DNA of 64,000 bases from positions 53,838,271-53,902,270 of the forward strand of contig NC_061867.1 of the NCBI RefSeq assembly GCF_907164915.1. Direction: 5' to 3'. The stretch comes from Impatiens glandulifera (lineage: Eukaryota > Streptophyta > Magnoliopsida > Ericales > Balsaminaceae). The position numbers were made by a program, and so were the translations under genes. This document shows, in pieces, positions 22,628 through 33,650 of the stretch; the stretch's first letter is position 1, and every line of letters starts with the position of its first letter. Below the pieces are notes generated by a model. It was not told the origin of the DNA. It saw only the letters and a list, made by a program, of their open reading frames with translations, and did not search any database.

Positions 22628-23095
22628 AACTAAAATCTGTCAATGCGAGACAAATACAACCCACAATTGGCATTGCCTCTTCTAAATGTGTATTGTCCTC
22701 CTTCAAGTGGTGGATCCACAAGTTCTAGATTCTCGATAGTATTAAAGAACTTTCTCATCTTACTAGTCAATCGTCTAGTCCCTTTCTTTCAGACGGGTCC
22801 CTCACTTCGTTCATATCACCAGCAAAGATGATTGGAAGATCCCATAAACTAACCACTCTTGTCAACTCATTAAAAAACTCCGCTTTTAATTCAGGGAGTA
22901 CCGATCTGTAAACTATTGACATCACCCAACAAAAATTATCTTCCCAATACCTAAGTTGAACGCTAATTGAAAATATTCCAACATCAACATCCATTTTCTC
23001 AAATACATCATCATTTCAAGCAATTAAAATTTCACTCGATGCCCCGATAGAGTCAATTGCTATCATTCACACAATCCCCATTGGATTTTTAATCG
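22628..23095 (-). mobile_element. L1-type LINE, 5' part (endonuclease), continuation of 15941-17867
   Basis: The minus strand reads the N-terminal part of an L1 endonuclease in broken frames: A-I-D-S-I-G-A-S near 23050, I-I-F-A-G-D-M-N-E-V-R near 22830 (usual G-D-F-N-E-V), then L-E-L-V-D-P-P-L-E-G-G and S-R-I-D-R-F-L next to the copia edge. Joined across the insertion, the reading goes on into S-Q-Y-F-G and C-S-D-H-R-P-I at 17866 and below. This shows that both halves are one LINE. Confidence 0.8.
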
Positions 23096-23139
23096 TTGAA
23101 TTATTTTAATGTTTAAATTTTATAAAATAAAGTGATAAT

Positions 23140-24775
23140 ATTTTAGTCGATGAGATTTGATAAAATGATTTTTATTAAAAAAAAATAGAAAAATAACTCA
23201 ACATAAAACGAGTTTTTAGAGATCTTAAAAAAACTAAAGATTTTTTTTTCCTATAATTTTTGAATTGAGATAAACCTTAGAACTGATTCAAATGGGTGAT
23301 TCAGAGCTAAATTTTGGTGGTTATGCAACCAATCGATATGAGTGAAGAATGGTTCGATAAAGAAACTAAATTATAGGATAAACATAAATATGAGAATGAA
23401 CCCGGTTGGGACATGAATATACAATAATATATTCCTTTGTATAGAACAAGATTTAAAGACAAGATAAGACCGGTTAATAAAGATGTTTATCTAACCTTCA
23501 ACAAACCGATTTGCAAATAGAACAAACAAGATTTGACACATTATTTTAATCCTTATGACATTTTAATAATATTAATTAGCTTCATTCACCCAATTTGAAA
23601 ACACCTCCTTCATTTGATCCGAAACTAGATTAGAAGTATCTAACTAAGTTTTGTTTTTGTGATCTCATTTGGATACCAATTCAAATGTGATATTATTAGT
23701 TTCTCATCTAGTTCTGATTCAAGATCGATAAAGTAGTTCCAAATGTGAACCTCTCTTCCGCCCATGTGACGATCGATCGAGATAAACCCAAGTCCACTTT
23801 CAATCATCGCGGCCAATATTTCCTTCTCTAGTTATCAAGAAAATCATTTGTGGGTTATTGGTCTAGGAGACCATCCAATTAAGACAATATCCTTATCATC
23901 TTCATGAAACAAAAGAAAATTGAAAAAGAGGAAAAAACCTATTTGTCAATGCAACCAACGGCAAAACTTAACAATGACCCAATGGATGTATATGTCTTGT
24001 CCCTTAAACCTAGCTAGCCACTTTAGGATATTTTGGTTATTGAGTTTCATTTCATACCTTTATAAACATTTCAATTTAAACTATTTTTGAGGGTAGATTT
24101 AAGTTTGATTAAGACTAACATGGAATCTATATGTTATACACACCTTAAGCAAAGCGAATGAAGCTCGTTATAGTTCAATATTCTCATGGCCTTAAAGTTA
24201 AGAAATTTTAATTTAATTATAATTGCTCGAGACATCAATTCGTACAATTCAAGAAGTGGATGATCATGTCACCCTTTTATTCCGGTGAGTTCATTATTAT
24301 CAATAAGTCGACTCTGATACCATTTGTAATGTTCTGGACCACAAGGCATGTGAATATTTATTTTTGGTTCAAAATAGGGCTTTAAGCTTAAGAAAATATT
24401 TAAAATTAGTGTGAAACAAAACCATTCGGATAGACAATGAAGAAGGGATTCAAGAACAGTTTCCTAATAATGTGAAATCTCTTGAGACAAGAATAAGGAC
24501 TAGTTTAGAGAAAATATGGATGGTTATGGGGACCAAAGACATGGGTTATGTCCTATTTGTTATGTTGGGAACAATTTGACCTTTCTATGGGGGTTGGTTT
24601 TGGCATTTTGTTAATTGGTTTTGGATTTTTCAAAAGTTTCAGGTTAATTATATATATTCTGACTCTTTTGAAATTTAGGTGGAATACAAATTGTTCTTTT
24701 TAAGTTTACAAAATCACCAAAATATTAGTAAATCTTGAAGTTATAAAACAAAGACAATTTATAAGACACAAACCT
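23140..24775 (-). mobile_element. LTR-retroelement relic, copy A
   Basis: This 1.6-kb segment is about 85-90 percent alike by eye to 39220-40945. On the minus strand both carry a TGGTATCAGAGT primer-site sequence (here 24311-24322) preceded by ...AACATTACA, as at an LTR end. The LTR would therefore lie to the right (24325 on) and the internal leader to the left. No gag or pol coding is readable. It is probably a non-autonomous or deleted copia-type element. Copy A lacks about 16 bases near 24450 that copy B has. Confidence 0.55.
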
Positions 24776-25150
24776 AAATGGTGAAACCTTAAAGCTTATA
24801 GGAAACAGATTTTGTAACCAGATCTTTTTGAAACAAAGTTTTCTTACAATCAAAATCATTTGCGACAAAGCCAAAAACTCCTTAGGTCACAAATTTAGTC
24901 ACAATATTTACAAACAACCCACATTTCTTGATTAAATATAGGACCGCATAAATGAATTAGTTAGGCCAACCAATGCTAATTAAAAATGAAGAAATGAAAT
25001 AAAACATATGAGATAACTTTATTCATTAATTATATTCTTAATAACTTACACCCATTAATTGAAGATAAAGGATCTAGATACATTCAAATGATAGAAGATG
25101 AAAGTTTTATTATTGGATCTTACCCACAGACAAACAAACAAACCGATAGG

Positions 25151-25465
25151 TCATTTACTGAGGCATTGACAATAAGGGCGATCGAAAAGGCACCTCGAAG
25201 CCAAGTAATTACTTTTGAGCAATTTTATGCACTCGTTAGTGCATATGAACGCCGTGCAGTGGTCTATAGGAATGTAAGTACTCGCACCGTTATTGTCACC
25301 GCCGATACTGTTACTGCCAGCGCCACGGTTACCGCCACCGTCGCCGCTACCACCACCGGAATGGTTAGCTGCTTCAGTGTCCTGTGCTTGTTGCTGCATG
25401 AGTAGTAGAGCAGCAACAGCCACCAGAACCACCTTCAATACTGTCTTGTTGGTAACCTTGGTCAT
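25151..25465 (-). CDS. Small secreted cysteine-rich (defensin-like) peptide
   Basis: Single-exon gene of 104 aa, intact. Residues 1-32 form a signal peptide with a hydrophobic core (V-V-L-V-A-V-A-A-L-L-L). A Gly/Asn/Ser-rich linker of about 30 residues follows, then a C-terminal domain with six cysteines spaced C-x4-C-x3-C-x12-C-x6-C-x-C. CxxxC plus CxC is the hallmark of the cysteine-stabilised alpha-beta (defensin-like) fold. The usual G-x-C before the fourth cysteine is absent, and so is the eight-cysteine pattern of classic plant defensins. The start is set at ATG 25465: the longer frame begins with GTG and would overlap the TATA box. Three or four decayed relatives lie at 988-2360. A secreted antimicrobial or signalling role is inferred only from the fold pattern. 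Confidence 0.7.
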   Translation of the reverse strand: MTKVTNKTVLKVVLVAVAALLLMQQQAQDTEAANHSGGGSGDGGGNRGAGSNSIGGDNNGASTYIPIDHCTAFICTNECIKLLKSNYLASRCLFDRPYCQCLSK

Positions 25466-25516
25466 GTTCAAATTCACACAATTTAATTTAGATAGATTGA
25501 TCGATAATTGAACCAC

Positions 25517-25526
25517 CCTTTATATA
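25517..25526 (-). promoter_or_regulatory. TATA box of the cysteine-rich peptide gene
   Basis: TATATAAAGG on the minus strand, 52 bases upstream of the ATG, inside a block (CCTAATTAGTATATAAAGG) shared with decayed copy 1. This is good spacing for a 20-25 base leader. Confidence 0.6.
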
Positions 25527-25689
25527 CTAATTAGGTGCATGCATGTAGACCTAAATTTGTTAGATACATAGTAATTAAATTTAAAGGTCCAAAATGGTAT
25601 ATTGTTTTACACACAACATGCAAATTTTTTCACAAATTTATTTCTAATTAAATCAATTCAATGCATGTGGTAAAATAAACCAATATCTT

Positions 25690-26030
25690 ATATGTTCATG
25701 AATTGCAAAAACACATAACATTACTCACAAGTTATCCTACTTACAAATACAATTACAAAAACACATAATGTGACTCACAAGATAACCTACTTATAAGCAC
25801 AATTGCAAAAACTCATAACGTGACTCATAGGTTAGCCTACTTATAAACACAATTACAAAAATAGATAATGTGATTCACAAGGTAGCCTACTTACAAACAC
25901 AATAACACATAACTTGACTAAAAAATTAGCCTACTTACAAACACAATTACAATAATAAATAATGTGACTCACTAGTTAATCTACTTACAAAAACATAACA
26001 TGATTATAAATAATGTGACTCACAAGATGG
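25690..26030. repeat. Minisatellite, unit about 50 bp, locus B
   Basis: Six to seven units of the same sequence as 3009-3240 (CATAATGTGACTCACAAG, then a CCTACTTACAAACACAATT-type half). It begins about 160 bases upstream of the TATA box of the peptide gene. Confidence 0.8.
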
Positions 26031-26368
26031 AAAAAAAAAATTAAGTCTCGGTATCTCTATCTTATCCCCTTTTATAAAATGACTATTTACAATTGAGCTC
26101 TTTCATTTAGTATTTATCTTTGGGTAAAGTGTCGTATCATTTCATAAAAGATTAGTATTTTCTTGGTTGAAAGAAAGACAAAAAAAACTCAATTGTATAT
26201 TCCTGATCAATTACCATTTCCATATGAAATAAAACCACCAAATATCATCTTCAATGGAGATTGGAACTTTGTGCAAATAGTCAGTATAAGAATTGAAATA
26301 TATGGCTGCAAGTTCATCTTCATGTTCGTTATGGAGGATTTAATACTGCTATAGTGAATGAATACCTA

Positions 26369-26406
<38 letters not shown>

Positions 26407-28450
26407 TAACTAGTTAAAAAAATGACATGTTATTAAATGAGTGATATTAATTAATTTTTTATTTTTGTATAGTTACTAGATAATAAATTAATAGTATTTG
26501 AAACCGTTTAAACAAAATTTTGTTTTTGTATAATTTTAACAATAAAAAACCTTCAAATTGAGATTTAAAAAAATATGTCCAAAATTTACAATGTCCACCT
26601 TAAGAAGCCTCAATTTAACAATCCAGTTAATAATATTTTGTTTAATTAACTATAGATTAAAGAAGAAATTATTAACATGTGATTATTAGTAATAATCACA
26701 TGTTAATAATTTATTAGTATATATTTGTTGGACTAAAATTAATGAAGTAGGTAAAGATGGTTTTGAGATTTTGACAATGACCTTATTAAATCTAAGTCAT
26801 TAAATACTTTAACTATTATAATTAACATAAACGTCACACCTTTAATATTATTTATTACATCAATGAACACAAAATGTTTTAAACTAAACATGCCTTTAGA
26901 CACCACACGTTTACGGCACAATGTCAATGAGAAGACACGAAAATACGAGTTGTGCCATTTTTTTTAAATTATAAGACAAGTATATAATATGAAATGTAGT
27001 AAAAGAAGAAAACAGAAACCAACAAAATTCCAAAATAACTGAATTTAATTTTAGTTCGCACCATTTTCCTATGTTTTTTCTTCTTCTTAATTTAACACAT
27101 CTATTAATTGAAGAAACATTATTTATTGTCATTTTATAGCTTTCCAAATCTTGTTAGCAAATTAAAGACCTTTTGACAATAAACCATTTAAATTTAAGAT
27201 AGACAAATAATTTTCCTTCTCACTTTTTGTTTCTTTTTGTATAAAAACTTAGTGATTTATTATTTATATTATTGATGATTCAATTTTATGACTTTTGATT
27301 AGGTATTTTTGTTATATAATTAAATGTATTACTTACAAATTATATAAATTTAGAATTTGTTTTTTGTTTAAATTGAATAGAAATATTATTATTTTTTTTC
27401 TTTTTAAAAGAATTAGTCATTTTAAGTAAAAGAAAATATAACTAGTAAATAAAAATACATTTAGCGACTATTTGTTTTTCATCGCCGACTCATTAACGAT
27501 GGTAATAAATTCCCGATGCTAAAAGATGGCGACTGAACTTATAGCAACATTTGACAACTGTACCTATAGCAACGTCTGGCGACAAGTCATTGAATGACTA
27601 GAAATTGAGAAATAGCGATGATATTATCAAGTATGGTGTTTCTAAACTCAAAACTTGTGTATCAATGTATTTTTAATTTTTCCAATGTTTGGAACAACAT
27701 GAAAGGTAATTGAAGTATTTAGTCCAAAAATAAGAACTTAATGAGCATTTCAGTCGCCATATGACTCCACTTCTTTATCACTACAATGATACCTTTGTTA
27801 CGATATAAAAAATTGTTTTTTTAGGTCATCCAATGTTTTAGTAACGCTTAACTTTGAGTCATTAAGATTAAACTAAAGTCACTAAAAGAAACTTGTTATA
27901 GTTTATAACATGTCTATCATAAACAACAAATTTTGTTTGTTATTATGGATAAGCTTAGATATATCTCTTCCAAAAGTTTGGCACAAAAGGAATATGAGTT
28001 TTAAAATAATTTCCTTTACTAGAATGAAAAACAAAACAAAAAACTCAACTGTCTATTCCTCAATTAACATTGCCATATGAAATAAAATCACAAATATCAT
28101 CTTCAACCAATTGGAACTTTGTGCAAATAGTCAACATAAGAATTGGAATCTTTGGTAACACTATGCACAATACACATGGGATATGTTCAACCAATTGGGA
28201 CCTCACTTGTTCCTTTTTAGATATTCCTTAAGAATTTGTGACATATTTTATGCTTGACAAGCTTGGAACCTTATCGACTATCATATTTTCTTTAATGCGA
28301 CGATAATGAAGCACAATTAAGCTTAACAAAAAGTGGTTTTCGGTTCCAACTATCATTTGACGAAAAGTGGGTTGGATAGAATTAGACTTAATGCAATTAG
28401 TCACAACATTTAATTTGAAAACCTCGAGAAACTACATCAATCATCAAACT
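26031..28450. other. AT-rich intergenic DNA with repeat relics
   Basis: No complete gene is seen. Bases 26160-26330 and 28020-28160 are diverged copies of one sequence; the first can be read as a 63-residue frame (L-P-F-P-Y-E-I-K-P-P-N-I), the second is broken, and the origin is unknown. An (ATT)n run lies at 26369-26400 and a perfect hairpin at 26666-26712. Bases 27460-27900 start TTTAGCGACTATT and end AAAGTCACTAAAAG, weakly inverted ends that could mark a degraded DNA transposon. Confidence 0.4.
26666..26712. repeat. Perfect hairpin, 22-bp arms, 3-base loop
   Basis: Arms 26666-26687 and 26691-26712 are exact reverse complements around AGT. They are AT-rich with a central ACATGTG. It could be the centre of a foldback element, or a chance product of cruciform-prone DNA. 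No terminal repeats were seen further out. Confidence 0.85.
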
Positions 28451-28571
28451 GGAAATTTGAGCAAATGATCCTAAAAAGGCCCTTATTTTCCCCGGTGGTC
28501 ACCGCATAATTTTTATTGCGCTGGTGACCACTTTATTTTATTCTGACGAAAATACCCCCATCATATAACGC
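28451..28571 (+). repeat. Left terminal inverted repeat of the Mutator-like element
   Basis: About 120 bases starting GGAAATTTGAGCAAATGATC, with an internal GGTGGTCACCGC. It matches the reverse complement of 33651-33769 with scattered mismatches and one or two indels. Confidence 0.9.
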
Positions 28572-28738
28572 CATAAGAAGGAACGTAGCGCGATGGGAAA
28601 AAGTGTGAAAAGTCCAGAATATCCTTACTATTTAATATAACTTCGGCCTCTTTTTTTTTCATTTATCTTCTCCTCCTTCTCTCCCTTCCCGCTCTTCTCC
28701 TCCTTCTCTATAAACGGCAGCAATCGACGGACGCCACC

Positions 28739-31624
28739 ATGAGCACGACGAGCATGAGCACTGTGGCAACTGGTACTCTTCTTCCTCGATCTGTTTGTTG
28801 TTTTTATTGTTTATTTAAATGCAAGAAAATGAGTTCATCTTGTCAATGATGATGTTTGCAGATGATGATTCTCTGATTCGGTTCCGTTTTAGGGAAGATT
28901 CATTTGATTCTTGCGACTGGGTTCTCGCGAAGGGACATGAATGGCCTTCCCTTTTCGCGACAGGTCGCGAAGGGCCTTCCCTTTACGCGACGGGTCGCGA
29001 ATGGACATCCCTTTGCGAAGGGCCTTCCCTTTTCACGAAGGAAAATATTTAATGAATAATTGCATTACTTCAATAGTATTATTTATACATACATGTTTCT
29101 ATTGCAGCTAAAGTTTTAGTTTTTTATAATGGAAAGTGGAAATTTGATGCTGATGGCATAATGTATTTTCATGCAACTTCAATCAAAACTTTGGATTTAC
29201 CCTAAAATATTACGTTTGCCGAATTAGTTAATATCCTCTATGATAGACTTAATGTGCAAAAATATACATATGATTTAGTGCTTTAAGTCAAGTATGATGT
29301 TCCGTGTATCACAAATCCTCATACTGTTGTTATTGATCAAGATGAGGATGTGAGCACATATTTATCACGGTTGATTTTGGGTCGCACTATGTCACCATTG
29401 TGTGTCTTTGTAGTAGATAAGATACCACTACTTACATACCCAACTCAAGAAAGTATACTACTACAATCACTTACTCAAAAAAGTATAACAGGAGTTGTAC
29501 CCTCGTAGGATGTCTTTGAAAGTCAAAATGAAGCAAGAGAATACTCTTTGCCTCATTATGGGATACTTACTCAGGACTTGCATGCTACTACTAGTGTCGC
29601 ACGAGCAACTACACCCACGCCTCAGCGAACATCAATGGGTAGACCATCTAGTGCAAGAGCATCAATGGGTATACCATCTAGTGCAAGAGAATCAATGGCT
29701 ACACCATCTAGTGCAAGAGCATCAATGATAACACCATCGACAGACCCGACAGACCCATCACCGACAGACCCCTCATTTGCGATGGCATTAAGTAGTGAAA
29801 CCGTATTGAAAATCGGTGCATTGTTTGATAATAAAAAAGAACTTCAACTAAAGTTATATAAATATGCGATGACTACTCATTTTGAATTCAAAGTGGAGAA
29901 GTCAATAAAATATTTTTGGTATGTGAAATGTTTGGATGAGACATGCAAGTGGAGATTGCTTACTGTGAAAAGTAAATTATCTGAGATGTTTGAGATTCGG
30001 AAATTCGACCAACAACACGCATGCTCAGTTTTGTCGTGGCCAGAGAAAATAATGCAAACACCAGCATGAGTTATTGGGCAGTGCATGAAGAGTAAGTACA
30101 TGGACCATCACCATGATCACTTGCCTAAGAAAATAATTGAAGACATGCAGACAACTTATGAGATACATTTGAGTTATAATAAGGTTTGGAGGTCAAGAGA
30201 AAGGGCTTTAATGGTGGTGTGAGGAACGATAGAGGATTCCTATGGAAAATTGTCATCATACCTTTATATGTTGGAGAAGAATAATCCGGGTATCATAACA
30301 GACATCTAGACAGACGAGCTCGGCCATTTCAGGTATATGTTCATGTCCCTAGACCTCTCAATTAGGGGTTTCAAAGACTATCGGCATCCTGTATTGTGCG
30401 TTGATGTCAGTTTTATTAAGAACAAGATGGGAGGTCAACTATTGGTGGTTATTGCATTGGATGTGAATGAGCAACTATATCCTGTCGCATTCGACGTTGT
30501 TGATTCAGAGAATAATAACTCTTGGACTTATTTCATGCAAAAACTGAGAGAAGCAATTGGATTAGTTGATGATCTTGTCTTCGTATCCGATAGACACCCA
30601 AGTATCGTCAATGCCTTGTGTGCTATTTTCTATAAACAGACCACGGTACGTGCACATATCACATAAAGATGAATATTATGTCCAAATTCAAAACTGATAA
30701 ATGTCATATGGAGTTTGATTTGACTTATCGTGCGTACACCATCTTCAACTTTAATCGGTTTTTTGACAAGATCAGGGTTAAAGATCAAAGGATTGCTGCC
30801 TATTTGAAAGAAATTGGGTTCCAAAGATGGAGTAGAGCATTTTTCCCCGGTAAACGATACAATCAACTCACAAGCAATTATGCTGAGAGTTTTAATAGTC
30901 AAAGCATGGAAGCTAGAAAGTATCTCATTTCAAAAATGGCTGAGTATTTAAGATTCACAATACAATATTGGTTTAATGATAGAAGAGAAAAAGCGTCCAA
31001 CCGCCAATAACTTTTATCTTCAGCTTATGAAAAGTTATTACGTGAGGAATTCGAGAAGGTCAAATTCTATACCGTATCCTCGCTTAACTGATTCGAGTTT
31101 TATGTGCATGACAATGAGTCTCATTTTCATGTCAATTTGAAAGACATGAACTACATTTGTAGGGTATTTGAAGTATCCGGTCTTCCTTGTACGAATGCAC
31201 TAGTTGCTACCCGTCACCAGAATTTGGTTTCTTATGACTTCTACTCAAGGTATTATTCAATTCACATGTTCAATATATTTAACCAATTGTTTAATCGTTC
31301 TATTTTCCTTCCTCATAGGTATTACACAACTGAATCTTGGTTGAATGCATATGCGGAGACATGTTATCTTGTTGGTGATGAAGACAATTGGGATGTTCCC
31401 GAAATTATCATACAACGCGTGTGTCTAAAACCACCTATTAAGGTTAAGAAAGGGCGACCACAAACAAAGTGTAGGTCGTCCCAATGTGAGGTCCGTAAGG
31501 TTCCGAGACAATGCAGCTCATTGCTGAACTAGGACATAATAGGGCAACATGCAAAGAAGTTATGCCTGCACCATCTACTGTAAGAGAATCATCATCTCAG
31601 CAGCATGAGTCATCATCTCAATAG
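28739..31624 (+). pseudogene. mudrA-like transposase, broken
   Basis: Start ATG 28739. A likely intron at 28773-29107 joins M-S-T-T-S-M-S-T-V-A-T to A-K-V-L-V-F-Y-N-G-K-W. The rest follows the MURA order: N-terminal region (29108-29500), MuDR DNA-binding domain (29800-30050; F-D-N-K-K-E-L, ending H-A-C-S-V), MULE transposase DDE domain (D in C-V-D-V-S-F, D in V-S-D-R-H, E in N-Y-A-E-S-F-N; 30370-30900), SWIM-like zinc region (V-S-G-L-P-C-T-N-A, where the usual His is Asn; 31160-31220) and a C-terminal zinc knuckle (E-L-G-H-N-R-A-T-C; 31525-31560). At least five stops or frameshifts (for example a TAA near 29202) make it inactive. Confidence 0.85.
28920..29045 (+). repeat. Short GC-rich tandem repeats in the mudrA intron
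   Basis: About five degenerate units of TCGCGAAGGGCCTTCCCTTT type, 18-30 bases each. Related TTCGCGAAACGTGAAGTCCC words recur at 32158-32290 between the two element genes. Confidence 0.65.
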
Positions 31625-32157
31625 TATGAGCCTTTAGCTTGAACCATTTATTGTAACTCATCCAGTGTACTATATTTTTAATATTGTGGTGGTTTGGGAT
31701 AACTCATCTTATGTTGTTAATTGAATAGACTAAAGAGATCAAACTATAGTAAACTCAAATTAGTGCATTTCTTAAACGATCAATCTTCAAACTAAAAGTT
31801 AAAGTATAAAGTTAAAGTGGAAGATTTTGAAGTTAAAGTTAAAGTATATAAAGTTATAGTTACACTTCTTTTTATGTTTATTTTCTTTATAAATAGAGGT
31901 AACATTTACATTGAAGGTTATCTTCAAGTTTTACATAAGGTTATTTTCAAGTCTGAATTGCAGGCAAGGAAGGATACTAAATACTCAATTTAGTATCCTT
32001 CTTTACTGCAATTCAGCCTTAAATTTTCATTTACGCATACACGAAATGAAGGTTTTCACTTCCAATTCTTTGGTATGTTTTAGATGTAAAGTTCATGTCA
32101 TTTTTCTTTGATATGTTATCATGTCTGAATCTTGGTATGTTTTAGATCTAAAGAAAA

Positions 32158-32290
32158 TATAGACTATCAATTCGCGAAACGTGAAGTCCCTTCGCAAAAC
32201 GTGAAGCGTGAAACGTGAAGTCCCTTCGTGAGACGTGAAGTACTTCGCGAGACGTGAAGCGCAAAATGTTAAGTCCCTTCAAGTACAAAT
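32158..32290. repeat. Tandem TTCGCGAGACGTGAAG-type repeats
   Basis: Six or so units of CGTGAAGTCCCTTCGCGAAA type, 15-22 bases each, between the stop of mudrA and the 3' end of the Ulp1-like gene. They share CCCTTCGCGA words with the intron repeats at 28920-29045. Confidence 0.6.
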
Positions 32291-32429
32291 TATCCAATGT
32301 AATAAATACAAAATAAGCCAGAATATAAAATATACACTTCAAGTTCTCTCTAAAATTCACTTCAAGTACAAAATATTAACATTACATCAACTTTACAAAA
32401 TACAACTATGGTTCTATAATTTGATGGAA

Positions 32430-33552
32430 TAAACTGACCGCAAACCTCTTTCTCCAAAAATCCATTTCATATGAGGTCACATTATGTACACATTGGTTAG
32501 CAGTCAAGTATTCCATATACATTAGCATGAAGATACCACAGTCCCCGCTCTAGGTTGCTCTGGGGACTTCCTCTTTCTTAGCTGCATTTTTTGCTTTGGG
32601 GTGTGGAAGCCTTTGGTATGTCATGGGCTTCAAGTTGATCTTAGAAAACCTTCTTTGCTCTACAGGATAGGTTGTCTTTAAAAGTAAATATGGAATCATT
32701 TCACACAATGGTCTCAAGTATGGATCAAGATTCTTAAAAAGATAAGAATCGTAGTCATAAACGTCAATGCGCCACTGTTGTAGACGAGCAACGTAAAGTA
32801 TCTAGTGCTTGTTAATAATGTTCACAGACACATATATATCGTCTATTGATGATCAATCAGGCATATATCTATGTTCAGCACTCTAGTAATACTCGAGAAA
32901 TTCTTCGTTTTTATACGTTTTAGGATCTTGACGCAAATGTTGTACTCTCGCCTAAGCTTATCTCCGAGTAATCAATCCTCTATTATTACTTTAGAATTCT
33001 TATAAGTCTTGGGATATGTTGCAATCCTTTTTCTCAACAAGTGGCAGCATGTGTCGATTTCCTGCATAATGGGAAAACATTCAGTATTTATACCAAAGAA
33101 CCTTGTTAGAATAACATTAATGATGAATTACACGACTTACCGTATCTTGAATCCATGTGAAGCTTGTTAAAATTCTATCAAACACCTCCTTCCCTGCTTC
33201 GCAAGTATGGAGATTCTTTTTTTCATTTTTGGTATCTAGATCATTCATCCTTTTTTTACTTCATCCAGCAGATCATCTTCAAATTTTTGAAGCGGATTGA
33301 CTTTTATTGAATCATTTGTCTTTGCTAGTTTTCCCAAAAGTTGGTGTACGAGGCATCTAACTTCGGCTTCCTCATCCTCTTATTTTGCCCAAATGTTGTT
33401 GCTTTAGGAGGAGTATTGTATACTTTCAAATCATCATCTTCTTCATCCTTCTTCTTCTTCTTCTCAATCTCTTGTCACACAATTTTGCTGAGCACCATTT
33501 CATCATCCTTCTTCTCCTCCACATTCTTCTCATCCTCCACTATGGTCGTCAT
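32430..33552 (-). pseudogene. Ulp1/SENP-like cysteine protease (C48), broken, inside the Mutator-like element
   Basis: From ATG 33552 the minus strand reads an acidic/Lys-rich N-terminus (E-E-K-K-D-D-E, then a poly-K-D-E stretch), then A-S-Y-T-N-F-W-E-N. The C-terminal half shows the C48 pattern: I-I-N-K-H (usual H-W), I-D-V-Y-D-Y-D-S with the catalytic-type Asp, and S-G-D-C-G-I-F-M-L with the catalytic Cys near 32560, then M-E-Y-L-T. Stops occur in several places, one just before S-G-D-C. In the living family such proteases cleave SUMO or SUMO-like tags. Here it is a carried, dead gene. The copy of host origin cannot be named. Confidence 0.7.
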
Positions 33553-33650
33553 GAGAGAGAGAGAACGCGGAGTAGAGAGAGAAGAGAGAAAAATGAAAAT
33601 AACGAAATGAAAAAAAAAATGAGTATTTATATAAAGAACCTATTCCCATC

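Noticed and set aside
25293..25511. Proline-rich plus-strand frame opposite the cysteine-rich peptide gene
   Set aside because: It mirrors the Gly-rich linker codons and has no start context or homologous counterpart at the decayed copies.
25466..25516. Longer N-terminus for the cysteine-rich peptide
   Set aside because: The first codon would be GTG and lies directly against the TATA element; the ATG at 25465 starts a clean signal peptide.
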